DNA of 64,000 nucleotides, from contig JBFLZC010000005.1 of the NCBI GenBank assembly GCA_040756375.1, positions 174,556 to 238,555 on the forward strand, in the 5' to 3' direction. A program made the translations under genes and the position numbers. Under the pieces are notes generated by a model that saw only the letters and a program-made list of their open reading frames with translations, was not told the DNA's origin and did no database searches. Source of the DNA: VGSG01 sp040756375. Lineage in GTDB: Bacteria > Desulfobacterota > Desulfomonilia > Desulfomonilales > Desulfomonilaceae. Within the stretch, counting starts at the first letter, position 1. Every line of letters starts with the position of its first letter. This document shows, in pieces, positions 1 through 8,561 of the stretch.

Positions 1-1
1 C

Positions 2-82
2 CACGACCCTGAAGTGGCCACGCTCACCAATCGCAGGATCCTCATTAGAGATGGTAAAATTGAGGGAGATGAACGGAACTGA
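2..82 (+). CDS. ABC transporter ATP-binding protein, C-terminal end (partial)
   Basis: Only the last 26 codons are inside the window. They read HDPEVATLTNRRILIRDGKI and so on, which is the H-loop ('THDP') and the closing beta strand typical of LolD/MacB-type ATPases. The gene is cut by the window start. A periplasmic adaptor gene follows about 160 bases downstream on the same strand, so the two probably form a MacAB-like export system; the permease would lie outside the window. Confidence 0.8.
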   Translation, partial: HDPEVATLTNRRILIRDGKIEGDERN

Positions 83-242
83 AGAGCGGTTACAGACCTC
101 CAACTCCTTGGGATAGACCCGAGCGATTGCATAGACATGCGGCCAGAATCGACCTGCTTCAAGATATCAGCCGCGACTGCCGATACACCGAACTTGGCGG
201 ACAGTCGGACTCGCGGTCGTCTTGCCCACTAGGGTGAATTCG

Positions 243-1436
243 GTGAAGAAGCTCATAGTCATAGCTCTGGTTATAGTGGTCGCCATCTCTCTTTATATGG
301 TGTTGGGGAGGAGCGCGCCGGAAGAAACCAAGTTCAAATATGTGACCGTGGCGGTCGAGCGCGGCACGCTGCGCTCGGAAGTCATGTGCACCGGCTCGCT
401 TACTCCGCTCAACCAAGTGCTGGTGGGGAGCCAGGTATCGGGAACGATCAAGAAGCTGTACGCGGACTTCGAGTCCAAAGTGGAAAAAGGGCAGTTGATC
501 GCTTTGATCGATCCGGCGATCTACGAGGCCAAGGCAGCCCAGGCGCGGGCGGATCTGGAGGCCGCGAAGGCAGCCCTGCACAGAGCCGAGGTCACGAGCC
601 AGGACGAGCTGCGGACCTTGAGGCGTAAGGAGATGCTCTTCGAGAAGCAATCCATATCCGAGAGCGAGATCGATCAGACCAGAGCGCGAGCCGACGGGGC
701 CGTTGCACAGGTGGACGTGGAAAGGGCTCGCGTCGTTCAGATGGAAGCCAGGCTCACTGAAGCGGAGTTGCAGCTCAAGTACACTCGCATCGAGGCTCCT
801 GTAGACGGCGTAGTCACCGCGCGCAGCGTGGATGAAGGGCAAACAGTCGCTGCTACCTTTCAGGCGCCGGTGCTCTTCACCATCGCGGAGGACCTCACTC
901 TCATGGAAGTCCATGCAAACGTTGATGAGTCGGACATCGGCCGTGTGAGGGTAGGACAGAAGGGCTCATTCACGGTTCCCGCCTTCCCCGAAGAACCCTT
1001 TGACGCAGAAGTCACCCAAATCCGTAATGACCCGAAAATTGAGCAGAATGTGGTGACCTATATCGTGGTCCTCAAAGTGGATAATCGCGAGCTTAAACTT
1101 CGCCCCGGAATGACCGCGAACATCCGAATACTGCTTGAGGAGGCTCAAGAAGCCCTCATGATTCCGGAGCAGGCATGTCGATTCTCTCCGTCCGCGTCTT
1201 CCTTACGGGCAGCGGGAGCGCCCGAGCTTCCGCAGCTCAAGGAAGGTGAGAAAAGATGCTGGAAAGTCGAAAAGGGCAATAAGATTCGCCCAGTCGCTGT
1301 GAAGACGGGGGTAGTAGGTCTGGAGAGGACGCAGATCATTACTGATACGCTGCGAGAGGGAGACAAGATAGCGGTGGACGAGGTTCGCACGCAGCCGGCT
1401 GGGCCCAAGGCCAGCGGATTGCGCATAAGGTTCTAG
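243..1436 (+). CDS. HlyD/MacA-family periplasmic adaptor subunit
   Basis: This is a membrane-fusion protein that would link an inner-membrane transporter to an outer-membrane channel. An N-terminal hydrophobic anchor (KLIVIALVIVVAISLYMVLG) is followed by a lipoyl-like beta domain (GSQVSGTIKKLY), a long alpha-helical coiled coil of about residues 90-190, the second lipoyl half (YTRIEAPVDGVV) and a beta-barrel domain ending near LRPGMTANI. I chose GTG at 243 because AGGGTG lies 6 bases upstream; a TTG at 222 in frame would add seven residues. It follows an ABC ATPase end and is probably co-transcribed with it. Substrate unknown. Confidence 0.85.
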   Translation: MKKLIVIALVIVVAISLYMVLGRSAPEETKFKYVTVAVERGTLRSEVMCTGSLTPLNQVLVGSQVSGTIKKLYADFESKVEKGQLIALIDPAIYEAKAAQARADLEAAKAALHRAEVTSQDELRTLRRKEMLFEKQSISESEIDQTRARADGAVAQVDVERARVVQMEARLTEAELQLKYTRIEAPVDGVVTARSVDEGQTVAATFQAPVLFTIAEDLTLMEVHANVDESDIGRVRVGQKGSFTVPAFPEEPFDAEVTQIRNDPKIEQNVVTYIVVLKVDNRELKLRPGMTANIRILLEEAQEALMIPEQACRFSPSASSLRAAGAPELPQLKEGEKRCWKVEKGNKIRPVAVKTGVVGLERTQIITDTLREGDKIAVDEVRTQPAGPKASGLRIRF

Positions 1437-1479
1437 TGTCTCAGAATTGGCGCTATTTTGCGATGGATGCATAGTTGCT

Positions 1480-1664
1480 CGTCATTCCCGCTTTTGTCGA
1501 AAGCGCGTCCCTATTGAGATGTCATTGCGAAGAGTGAAAGGACGAAGCAATCCTGTAGGGGCGCATGGCCCTGCGCCCTTCCTGGATTCCCGTCCCCGCT
1601 TTCGCGGGGACAAGCTTTCACGGGAATGACGAGGGGATTGCTTCGGGCTATGCCCTCGCAATGA
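1480..1664. repeat. Composite intergenic hairpin repeat
   Basis: Outer arms CGTCATTCCCG (1480-1490) and CGGGAATGACG (1621-1631) are perfect inverted copies. Interleaved with them, TCATTGCGAA/GAAGCAATCC (1522-1553) pairs with GGATTGCTTC/CTCGCAATGA (1635-1664). This is the look of short palindromic repeats that accumulate between genes. The gap between the adaptor gene and fumarase contains no other feature that I can see. Confidence 0.7.
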
Positions 1665-1768
1665 AAACTGCCAGCAATGTTATATTTCTGATGGCGAATT
1701 CGTATCAATCCAGGCGGGGACCGAGTTAGGCTTCTGAAGCACTTTCTGGCAGGTAACGAGGAGTCGGC

Positions 1769-3154
1769 ATGAAGTACCGAGAAGAAGTCGATACCATGGG
1801 CACGGTCATGGTGCCTGAAGGCGCTTACTATGGCGCTCAAACCCAGAGGGCCGTGGAGAACTTCGCCATTAGCAAGCTCAAGTTCGACCCGTCCTTCATC
1901 AGCGCGCTTGGTATGATCAAGAAACATGCCGCGCGCGTGAACCTGGAACTGGGCCTGCTCGACGAAGAGAGAACGAGGGCGATCGCCGCAGCGGCTGATG
2001 AAGTGGCCGCGGGGAAGCTCAACGATCAGTTTGTGGTGGATGTGTTCCAGACCGGTTCCGCTACCTCTACTAACATGAATGCCAACGAGGTTATCGCGGG
2101 CCGTGCAAATGAAATGCTGACGGGCAAAAGGGGCGGTAAGGCGCCGGTTCATCCGAACGATCATGTGAACATGGGCCAATCCACCAACGATGTGATCCCC
2201 ACCGCGATCCACGTTGCGGCGCTCACTTCCATTAGGATCAAGCTGATCCCTGCCATGGAGAAGCTTCAGGAAGCCCTTGAACGGAAGGCTGTGGAGTTCG
2301 CGGATATCCGTAAGATCGGGCGGACTCACATGCAAGATGCCGTTCCCATGACCCTGGGGCAAGAGTTTGGGGGGTACGCGCACCAAATCGCGCGCGGAAT
2401 TGAGCGCATCTCCAGAGTAGAGAAGAGCCTCGCAGAGCTGGCCCTGGGTGGCACCGCGGTTGGCACGGGCATGAACGCGCACCCGGAATTCGCTCCCCGG
2501 GTGATCGAGCTTATCGCGGAAGAGACACGCCTTCCTTTCAGAGAGGCGGAAAACCATTTTGAAGCTCAGGCTGCTCAAGACGCTGCCGTCGAGACAAGTG
2601 CGGCACTCAAAACCGTTGCGGTGAGTCTGATCAAGATTGCAAACGATATTCGCTTGCTCGCATCCGGGCCGCGCTGCGCTATCGGCGAAATAACCATCCC
2701 GTCCTTGCAGCCAGGCTCCTCCATCATGCCGGGTAAGGTCAATCCCGTCATTCCCGAGATGGTCATGCAAGTGGCCGCGCAGATCATCGGAAATGACGCA
2801 ACTATCACGTACGGCGGTCAGGCAGGATATTTGGAGCTCAACACCATGCTCCCCATAATTGCGTACAATCTGCTCCAATCAGTCGATCTGCTCGCCGGCG
2901 CGGCAAAGAGGCTCGCTGAGAAATGCGTGGAGGGCATTGAGGCTAACCGAGAAAAATGCCTGGCATATATCGAGAAAAGCCTCGCCATGTGCACTCCCCT
3001 TGTCCCGATCATCGGGTACGAAGCAGCCGCGGCCCTCGCTAAAGAGGCGTACGAAACCGGCAAGACTATACGAGAAGTGGCCTCGGAGCGGGAAGTCCTT
3101 CCCGAGCCCGAACTCGCCCGAATCCTAGACGCAGAGGTCTACGGCAAACCCTGA
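1769..3154 (+). CDS. fumC: Class II fumarate hydratase (fumarase C)
   Basis: Reversible hydration of fumarate to L-malate in the cytoplasm. The 461-residue protein has the usual length for the iron-independent class II enzyme. It carries the superfamily signature GSSIMPGKVNP near residue 320, the TGSATSTNMN and NMGQSTNDVIPTA active-site segments and the catalytic GRTHMQDAVPMTLGQE region. Aspartate ammonia-lyase is the closest alternative; the GSATSTNMNANEVI wording fits fumarase better. The start is ATG at 1769 after a GGTAACGAGGAG ribosome-binding region. No obvious operon partner. Confidence 0.92.
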   Translation: MKYREEVDTMGTVMVPEGAYYGAQTQRAVENFAISKLKFDPSFISALGMIKKHAARVNLELGLLDEERTRAIAAAADEVAAGKLNDQFVVDVFQTGSATSTNMNANEVIAGRANEMLTGKRGGKAPVHPNDHVNMGQSTNDVIPTAIHVAALTSIRIKLIPAMEKLQEALERKAVEFADIRKIGRTHMQDAVPMTLGQEFGGYAHQIARGIERISRVEKSLAELALGGTAVGTGMNAHPEFAPRVIELIAEETRLPFREAENHFEAQAAQDAAVETSAALKTVAVSLIKIANDIRLLASGPRCAIGEITIPSLQPGSSIMPGKVNPVIPEMVMQVAAQIIGNDATITYGGQAGYLELNTMLPIIAYNLLQSVDLLAGAAKRLAEKCVEGIEANREKCLAYIEKSLAMCTPLVPIIGYEAAAALAKEAYETGKTIREVASEREVLPEPELARILDAEVYGKP

Positions 3155-3184
3155 CACCAGCTCAGTCGTGAATACTCGCGCTTG

Positions 3185-3221
3185 CGCGCGCGGCGCGGAT
3201 TCCTACCGCGCCACGCGCGCG
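3185..3221. terminator. GC-rich hairpin downstream of fumC
   Basis: A run of CG alternation forms a strong stem (GCGCGG ... CCGCGC plus flanking CGCGCG) about 30 bases after the fumarase stop codon. No T-run follows, so it may be only a structural or repeat element rather than an intrinsic terminator. Confidence 0.35.
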
Positions 3222-3276
3222 TCAACGCGGACAATACTGGTGCGCTGCTAAGCTATGACTAATTGGCCGAATCAGA

Positions 3277-3363
3277 CACGGACCTGCCAAAGCTCAGGTC
3301 CGTGGCACCCCCGCGCGGATATTGATTGTCCGCGGGTGCCACTGACCTGGGCACCAGGTCAGT
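3277..3363. repeat. Three consecutive intergenic hairpins
   Basis: Three stems follow each other directly: CACGGACCTG/CAGGTCCGTG (3277-3304), GGCACCC..CGCGGA/TCCGCGGGTGCC (3305-3340) and ACTGACCTGG/CCAGGTCAGT (3341-3363). A related hairpin (CACTGACCCAG/CTGGGTCAGTG, followed by GGCACCCCC) occurs at 38788-38816, so this is a dispersed family. Confidence 0.7.
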
Positions 3364-3808
3364 GCTGCCTTTCCTCCGATGGCATCTTCACTGGTTGAAA
3401 GCGAACTGGTATAAAGGGAATCCATCCTGTGGGCCATCCAGCCGATCTTCTCATCTCTGTGCTTCATCACTATCCACTTTTCGAGACACTCCCAGGCTTT
3501 CAGTCCTGGAGCGCGATTCTTTTCGCGCCTCTGTTTAGCCGCTCGCGGAGCGACGCGAAATAGACTGGGAGCCATTACTTTTTTTTGCGCGTTCTACCGA
3601 ATAATTTCTTGACTAGCCGCGAATTGGGTGATACCTGCCCATCCGCAAGGGGACATTGACTGATTCGATCCTTCCTACGTGTCCCGGTCAAGGACGACGA
3701 GTTTCTCACTGATGTCAGAGGCCGCGCAAAAACGTACTTGGTCATCCGTTTGTCGCGCTGATGTTGCGGATGAAATCATATGCAAGAATCTTCAAGAAGG
3801 AGTGGGAA
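3364..3808. other. Intergenic stretch without a recognisable gene
   Basis: About 440 bases between the triple hairpin and the next credible start codon. Reading frames here are short and lack family features. I see no promoter that I would defend. Confidence 0.5.
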
Positions 3809-4234
3809 ATGACTGAGAGCGCGTTCGGTGCCTCCGCCGGCACCCTTCTGGACTCGTACGATTTCAATCAAAACTACCGGTACCTAAAGAAGCTACTCAA
3901 GGAGTTGAAGGCGCAGAATATCGAGACGGTCCAGAGAGAGATTTTCGGCGAGGATGAACGTGGCCGGGCTCTCACCAAGAAAGAAATGAAGCAGCTCTTC
4001 CAGTTTCTCAGGAAGATCGAAAACCACTACGACGAATGCAGGAACCCGCCCATCCCTGAAGAGTTGGAGAAGTCCATCAGGAGCCGGGACAATTCCAAAT
4101 GGCTACCCTGGGAGAAGGAAGCCATAGAGAAGGTGGATGCATGGCGGGAGGAGCTGAAAGACCGCAAGCAGAACGCCCGAGCCATGCTGACCGACGCGCT
4201 GGCGAAGCTCCGCGCCACGGGCAAGGCTACCTGA
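3809..4234 (+). CDS. Hypothetical protein, charged and mostly helical
   Basis: A 141-residue protein that I do not recognise. It begins MTESAFGASAG; ATG at 3809 is chosen because AAGGAG sits 6 bases upstream, although the frame stays open upstream to an ATG at 3761. The sequence is rich in Lys, Glu, Arg and Leu, has no signal peptide or membrane segment, and one Cys (YDECRNPP). Heptad-like stretches (YLKKLLKELKAQ, KEMKQLFQFLRKIENHY) suggest helices or a coiled coil. It stands alone, followed by a hairpin terminator. Confidence 0.6.
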   Translation: MTESAFGASAGTLLDSYDFNQNYRYLKKLLKELKAQNIETVQREIFGEDERGRALTKKEMKQLFQFLRKIENHYDECRNPPIPEELEKSIRSRDNSKWLPWEKEAIEKVDAWREELKDRKQNARAMLTDALAKLRATGKAT

Positions 4235-4341
4235 ACAGCGAAACGAGCGTGCGCCTCGTGAAGGCGACTGCCAAACCGGAGGATTGACCGGACCACATAC
4301 CTGCTCGGCAAGACCGAGTCGCCGCAACACCACTCTTCCGA

Positions 4342-4373
4342 CGGGCGCAGGCGAAAGTCTGCGCCCGATTTGT
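4342..4373 (+). terminator. Probable intrinsic terminator
   Basis: The stem CGGGCGCAG (4342-4350) / CTGCGCCCG (4359-4367) with loop GCGAAAGT is followed by ATTTGTC. It lies between the 3809-4234 gene and the hflK promoter. Confidence 0.6.
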
Positions 4374-4406
4374 CTCTGAACAGTCAAACTTCCTCAGAAC
4401 GAAGGT

Positions 4407-4435
4407 TTGCTTTGCAGCGACCGTTCATCTACAAT
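4407..4435 (+). promoter_or_regulatory. Putative sigma-70 promoter of hflK
   Basis: TTGCTT (4407-4412), 17 bases, TACAAT (4430-4435), ending 29 bases before the hflK start codon. Confidence 0.5.
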
Positions 4436-4464
4436 GGGCCGCACTGTACGACTGGGGAGGGAAG

Positions 4465-5541
4465 ATGGATCAATTTCGGCCACGGGAAGAACCATACAGC
4501 GTGAAGGACTTCCAGCGCGGAGTTGATGACTTCAAGCGCTTTGTGGACCAGTACTTTCGAGGGCGAGGATTGTGGATTGTAATTCTGGTGATCATCGCCC
4601 TGTACTTGGCTTCAGGGGTCTATAAGGTCGGTCCGGGCGAAAAAGGCGTAGTGCTGCTTTTCGGCAAGGTCTTTTCGATCACGGATTCGGGCCTGCGTTA
4701 TCGCCTTCCCTGGCCGATCATGACCCATACCCTCGTGGATGTGGCGAAGGTGAGATATGCACAAATCGGATACCGATCCGCGAAAGAGAGGGCTTCTGAG
4801 AAAGAGCGAATACTATCGGTCCCCGCGGAATCTTTGATGCTCACCGGCGATGAAAACATAGTCGATGTCCAATTCGTCGTCCAGTACGTGGTACAGGACC
4901 CGATCAAGTTCCTGTTCGGGGCACAAGATCCTGAAACGGCTTTGAGAGCGTCCGCCGAAGTAGCCCTTCGAGGGGTGGTGGGGGAGAACAGTATCGACTA
5001 CACCATGACCAAAGGCCGGAACGAGGTGCAGCAAAAGGTTCAGACGTACCTGCAGAAGCTCTTGGACACCTATCATACGGGTTTGCTGGTCACCCAGGCC
5101 CGACTCCTCGTAGTCGATCCCCCAGCGCAGGTTAAGGAAGCATTCCACGACGTGGTCAGAGCCTGGGAGGATCGCGAGCGCCTTATCCGAGAGGCGGAAG
5201 GCTACCGTGAGGACATCCTCCCCAAAGCACGTGGGAAGGGACAGCAAGAAGTGCTCGCCGCGGAAGCTTTCAAGGCACAGCGCGTCATACGTTCACAAGG
5301 TGACGCGGAACGATTCAGCAAGATCCTAGAGGAATACAGAAAAGCCCCCACGGTCACCCGCGTGCGGCTGTATTTAGAAAGCGCCGAGAAGTATCTTCCC
5401 GCTGCTCGCAAGTTCATCATGGACAGCCAGAATTCCCGTACGCTGCCGTTGCTCCCTCTGACGCCGATCCAAGGGGCCTCGCCGCCGCCAAAGGCGTCCC
5501 AACAGCCGCCGGGTTCGCCTCACATCAGAGAAGGGGAGTAG
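4465..5541 (+). CDS. hflK: HflK, SPFH/band-7 membrane protease-modulating subunit
   Basis: HflK and HflC form the large membrane complex that surrounds and modulates the FtsH protease. The 358-residue protein has a short cytoplasmic N-terminus, one transmembrane segment (about residues 37-53, LWIVILVIIALYLASGVY) and an SPFH domain starting VGPGEKGVVLLFGKV. A helical region follows (EAEGYREDILPKARGKGQQ) and a Pro-rich tail. The start ATG at 4465 follows GGGAGGGAAG. hflC begins 5 bases after the stop, a typical pair. Confidence 0.88.
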   Translation: MDQFRPREEPYSVKDFQRGVDDFKRFVDQYFRGRGLWIVILVIIALYLASGVYKVGPGEKGVVLLFGKVFSITDSGLRYRLPWPIMTHTLVDVAKVRYAQIGYRSAKERASEKERILSVPAESLMLTGDENIVDVQFVVQYVVQDPIKFLFGAQDPETALRASAEVALRGVVGENSIDYTMTKGRNEVQQKVQTYLQKLLDTYHTGLLVTQARLLVVDPPAQVKEAFHDVVRAWEDRERLIREAEGYREDILPKARGKGQQEVLAAEAFKAQRVIRSQGDAERFSKILEEYRKAPTVTRVRLYLESAEKYLPAARKFIMDSQNSRTLPLLPLTPIQGASPPPKASQQPPGSPHIREGE

Positions 5542-5546
5542 CTGCC

Positions 5547-6425
5547 ATGATCAAATACCTTGTCGTGGCGATTTTCGTGATAGTCGTGGCGATCCAAACA
5601 GTCTTCGTTATTCCCGAGTGGGAACAGGCCGTCGTGCTCCAGTTTGGGAAACCGGTGCAGATCATCAAGGATCCGGGCCTTTATTTTAGGCTCCCCTTTG
5701 TGCAGGATGTGGTGCACCTGGAGAAACGAATCTTGGTCGCGGAGGCCCAACCAGCCGAATATATTACCCTTGATAAGAAACGACTTATTGTCGACTCAGT
5801 TTCACGCTGGCAGATTGCAGACCCACTCGTCTTTTACCAAAAAGTGCAAACGTATTCAGGGGGAATCGCAAGGCTCAACGACATTATTTTTGGGCGGCTC
5901 CGTCAGGAGATCGCGAATCATAATTTCAAGGAGTTTATCCGCGAAGAACGGGAAAAGATCATGACAGCGGTGACCGTGGAGACCGCGCAGGCTGCAAAAG
6001 CGTTTGGGATCTCCGTGGTGGATGTGCGTATCAGACGCGTCGATCTGCCTAACGAAGTCCAGAAGAGCGTCTTCAAGCGGATGAATGCCGAAAGGGAGCG
6101 AATCGCAAAACGCTATCGCGCTGAAGGCGAAGAACAAGTCGAAAGAATCCGCGGAGAAGCGGATAAAGAGAAGGAGATCATCCTCGCAGAAGCTTACCGG
6201 AAGTCGCAGACACTGAGAGGCGAAGGCGACGCGGACGCGACCGCGATCTACGCGGCTGCATTCACGCGGGATGAGGAGTTTTACTCCTTCACTCGCCACC
6301 TGTCGGTTTACGAAAAGATTCTGGGCCATGACGCGACCATACTGCTGCGGCCTGATTCGGAACTGATGAGGTTCCTGGACACCTGGGAACCTGACAAGAA
6401 GAAGCAGGCCCCGTCATCAAGGTGA
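5547..6425 (+). CDS. hflC: HflC, SPFH/band-7 membrane protease-modulating subunit
   Basis: Partner of HflK in the FtsH-regulating complex. It has 292 residues with an N-terminal membrane segment (YLVVAIFVIVVAIQTVFVI), the SPFH opening WEQAVVLQFGKPVQIIKDPGLYFRLP, and the helical ERERIAKRYRAEGEEQ stretch that is a hallmark of HflC. The C-terminus YEKILGHDATILLRPDSEL also matches the family. It is co-transcribed with hflK. Confidence 0.9.
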   Translation: MIKYLVVAIFVIVVAIQTVFVIPEWEQAVVLQFGKPVQIIKDPGLYFRLPFVQDVVHLEKRILVAEAQPAEYITLDKKRLIVDSVSRWQIADPLVFYQKVQTYSGGIARLNDIIFGRLRQEIANHNFKEFIREEREKIMTAVTVETAQAAKAFGISVVDVRIRRVDLPNEVQKSVFKRMNAERERIAKRYRAEGEEQVERIRGEADKEKEIILAEAYRKSQTLRGEGDADATAIYAAAFTRDEEFYSFTRHLSVYEKILGHDATILLRPDSELMRFLDTWEPDKKKQAPSSR

Positions 6426-6587
6426 TCCAGGTGACTCGCGTACGAGGGGCCGTGAGATGAGACCCATTCGCGGGCTCCTGGCCAAACGAACAGGATCTGT
6501 CTATCATAAGCCTTGACCCGGCTGCCAGGATTCCTTATCCTAAACAACTTAAGAAATGCTCATTACTGCAAGGCAGGGTAGTTATTC

Positions 6588-8066
6588 ATGAAAGCATTGC
6601 TCGTCTCACCGGCCATTCCCGACACCTTTTGGAGCTTCAAGCATATCCTGAAGTTCCTCGGCAAGAAGGCTGCCCATCCCCCTCTGGGCCTTCTCACCGT
6701 GGCTGCCATGATGCCCAGGAAGTGGGACCTGCGTGTCGTGGACATGAACGTGGGACCCCTGAGCGATCAGTCGATCCAGTGGGCAGACATGGTCTTCGTA
6801 AGCGCTATGCTGGTCCAAAAGGCTTCGTGCCGCGAGGTGATCGACCGCGCGCACAAGTTCGGCAAGAAGGTGGTTGCCGGCGGACCTCTCTTCTCCAGCC
6901 TCTTGGACGAATTCCAGGACGTGGATCACCTTGTGCTCAACGAAGGCGAAATCACCCTGCCACAGTTCCTGAAGGATCTTGGCGAAGGTCGCGCTCAGCA
7001 CGTGTACAGCTCTCCGGAACGGCCGGACATCACAACAACCCCCTTACCTAGATGGGATCTGATCAAGATCAAGCAGTACGCTTCGCTTTCCATACAGTAT
7101 TCCCGCGGATGCCCCTTCAACTGCGAATTCTGCGACATCGTCAATCTTAACGGTCGCCGCCCCCGGGTAAAGGCAAACGATCAGATGATCCGAGAGCTGC
7201 AAGTCCTTTACGACATGGGTTGGCGCGGTCGTCTCTTTATCGTGGATGACAACTTCATCGGGAACACCTCCCGGGTGAAGTCGCTCCTCAGAGAGATCAT
7301 TCTGTGGCAAGAGGCCCGCAATTATCCGTTCGGCCTGTACACCGAGGCATCGGTGAACCTGGCCGACGACGAAGAACTGCTGACATTGATGAACAAAGCG
7401 GGATTCGACTCGGTCTTCCTGGGCTTGGAAACGCCGGAGGACGACTGCCTCAAGGAGTGCGGCAAACACCAGAACAGCGGCAAGGATCTCCTGGAAGCGG
7501 TCAGAACTATCCAGAGACACGGCATGGAAGTAATGGGAGGGTTCATTATTGGCTTCGACAACGATCCTCCCAACATTTTTGAACGCCAGATCAAATTCAT
7601 TCAGAACAGCGGCGTGACCAAGGCCATGATCGGGCTGCTCAACGCGCTCCCGGGAACTAGGCTCTACGAGCGCCTCAAGAACGAAGGGCGGCTGCTCTCC
7701 ATGGAGGAATGCTCCGGCAACAATTGCGATGGCTCCATGAACTTCATTCCGAAGATGGACGCTGAGAAGTTAAAAGAAGGTTATCAGGCCGTCCTGGAGT
7801 ATATTTACTCGCCCAAGGAATACTACAAGCGGGTCTTGGAATTCCTCAAGCACTACAAGCCCACCCGCCGAAAACGCGTCGATATGACCGAGCTGATGGC
7901 CTTTGTCAAGTCGGTTATTTATCTTGGGATTCTTGATAGGGGCAAGAACAAGATCTACTATTGGAAACTCCTGATCAACGCCATGCTCTTCTATCGAGCA
8001 TCATTTGGCGAGGCCATTTCAAGCGCGATCTTCGGGTATCACTTCCGGAAACTACTCGGAAAGTAA
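6588..8066 (+). CDS. B12-binding radical SAM protein (DUF4070-type C-terminus)
   Basis: A 492-residue radical SAM enzyme with an N-terminal cobalamin-binding-like Rossmann domain (MKALLVSPAIPDTFWSF ... VDMNVGPL ... VFVSAMLVQKAS) and a radical SAM core starting at GCPFNCEFCDIV, the CxxxCxxC that binds the [4Fe-4S] cluster. The C-terminal helical region (YYKRVLEFLKHYKP) resembles the DUF4070 family. That family includes hopanoid methylases such as HpnP and many uncharacterised relatives. I cannot tell the substrate; no hopanoid gene is nearby. Start ATG at 6588. Single gene. Confidence 0.8.
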   Translation: MKALLVSPAIPDTFWSFKHILKFLGKKAAHPPLGLLTVAAMMPRKWDLRVVDMNVGPLSDQSIQWADMVFVSAMLVQKASCREVIDRAHKFGKKVVAGGPLFSSLLDEFQDVDHLVLNEGEITLPQFLKDLGEGRAQHVYSSPERPDITTTPLPRWDLIKIKQYASLSIQYSRGCPFNCEFCDIVNLNGRRPRVKANDQMIRELQVLYDMGWRGRLFIVDDNFIGNTSRVKSLLREIILWQEARNYPFGLYTEASVNLADDEELLTLMNKAGFDSVFLGLETPEDDCLKECGKHQNSGKDLLEAVRTIQRHGMEVMGGFIIGFDNDPPNIFERQIKFIQNSGVTKAMIGLLNALPGTRLYERLKNEGRLLSMEECSGNNCDGSMNFIPKMDAEKLKEGYQAVLEYIYSPKEYYKRVLEFLKHYKPTRRKRVDMTELMAFVKSVIYLGILDRGKNKIYYWKLLINAMLFYRASFGEAISSAIFGYHFRKLLGK

Positions 8067-8149
8067 CCCATAAACCGTGGCAGCGCCGTGTCCGGCCTGC
8101 CACTTCCCCTTCCAAGTCCTTCCTCCAATCGCGGCCCCGCGTGTATACC

Positions 8150-8324
8150 GGTTGTCAAAATTCTTGGCTTCTTGGACAGCCAGCCTTGAAGAAAGACCGG
8201 TAGGGGCCGGCGTCCCTGCCGGCCCGAGCTGGTTGATATTTTTAAGAGAAATGTACCGGCACGGAGGCCGGCACCTACCAATACCCAAGCGGCAATCTGA
8301 CATTATTTTTGACACTGGCTATAA
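8150..8324 (+). repeat. Dispersed repeat, copy 1 (left of nif cluster)
   Basis: This 175-bp element shares most of its sequence, in the same orientation, with 17813-18012 on the other side of nifH-nifB. Shared landmarks are GGTTGTCAAAA, CTTGGCTTCTTGGAC, TTGAAGAAAGACCGGT, CCCGAGCTGGTTGATATTTT, CGGCACGGAGGCCGGCACC and TTATTTTTGACACT. It contains internal GCCGGC-type stems. No coding capacity is evident. Confidence 0.85.
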
Positions 8325-8342
8325 CGACGGTAAGCCTACCTC

Positions 8343-8399
8343 TTGTCAATTTGTTGCACTGACAAAATTGTAACATCGGCCTCTACATTTTTGTAACAT
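8343..8399 (+). promoter_or_regulatory. Candidate upstream operators of nifH
   Basis: A perfect inverted repeat TTGTCA-N11-TGACAA (8343-8365) is followed by two direct copies of TTGTAACAT (8368-8376 and 8391-8399), spaced 23 bases, about two helical turns. The core TGTAACAT recurs at 21027-21034 upstream of the nifV-nifA promoter. The binding protein is unknown. Confidence 0.4.
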
Positions 8400-8424
8400 G
8401 GTTCACCTGCGTGCACCGTGCATT

Positions 8425-8440
8425 TGTTATTCTGCATACA
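8425..8440 (+). promoter_or_regulatory. NifA upstream activator sequence
   Basis: A perfect TGT-N10-ACA (TGTTATTCTGCATACA), the established NifA binding consensus. It lies 65 bases upstream of the nifH sigma-54 -24 element, close enough for looping. Confidence 0.75.
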
Positions 8441-8505
8441 ACGGCCTACCCACATCTCATGTGATTCCGCGATATTGCAGTTCCCGATGCCTATTCCTCA
8501 CGGTT

Positions 8506-8521
8506 TGGCACGCTTCCTGCT
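8506..8521 (+). promoter_or_regulatory. Sigma-54 (RpoN) promoter of the nif operon
   Basis: TGGCACGCTTCCTGCT matches the -24/-12 consensus TGGCAC-N5-TTGCW with one deviation, and the invariant GG and GC are 12 bases apart. The predicted start is near 8532, 30 bases upstream of the nifH ATG. It should be activated by NifA, encoded at 18076-19617. Confidence 0.85.
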
Positions 8522-8561
8522 CCATGCCCGCCAAAGTTTACGAAAGGCCTGGGTTACACAA

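Noticed and set aside
159..914. Minus-strand frame opposite the periplasmic adaptor
   Set aside because: Antisense shadow of a clear HlyD/MacA-type gene.
1480..1664. CRISPR array or tRNA-like structure
   Set aside because: No regular repeat-spacer spacing and no cloverleaf; the inverted arms fit an intergenic palindromic repeat. No CRISPR or tRNA was found in the window.
1511..2878. Long minus-strand frame opposite fumC
   Set aside because: Composition is typical of an antisense shadow and it shows no motif; fumC explains the region.
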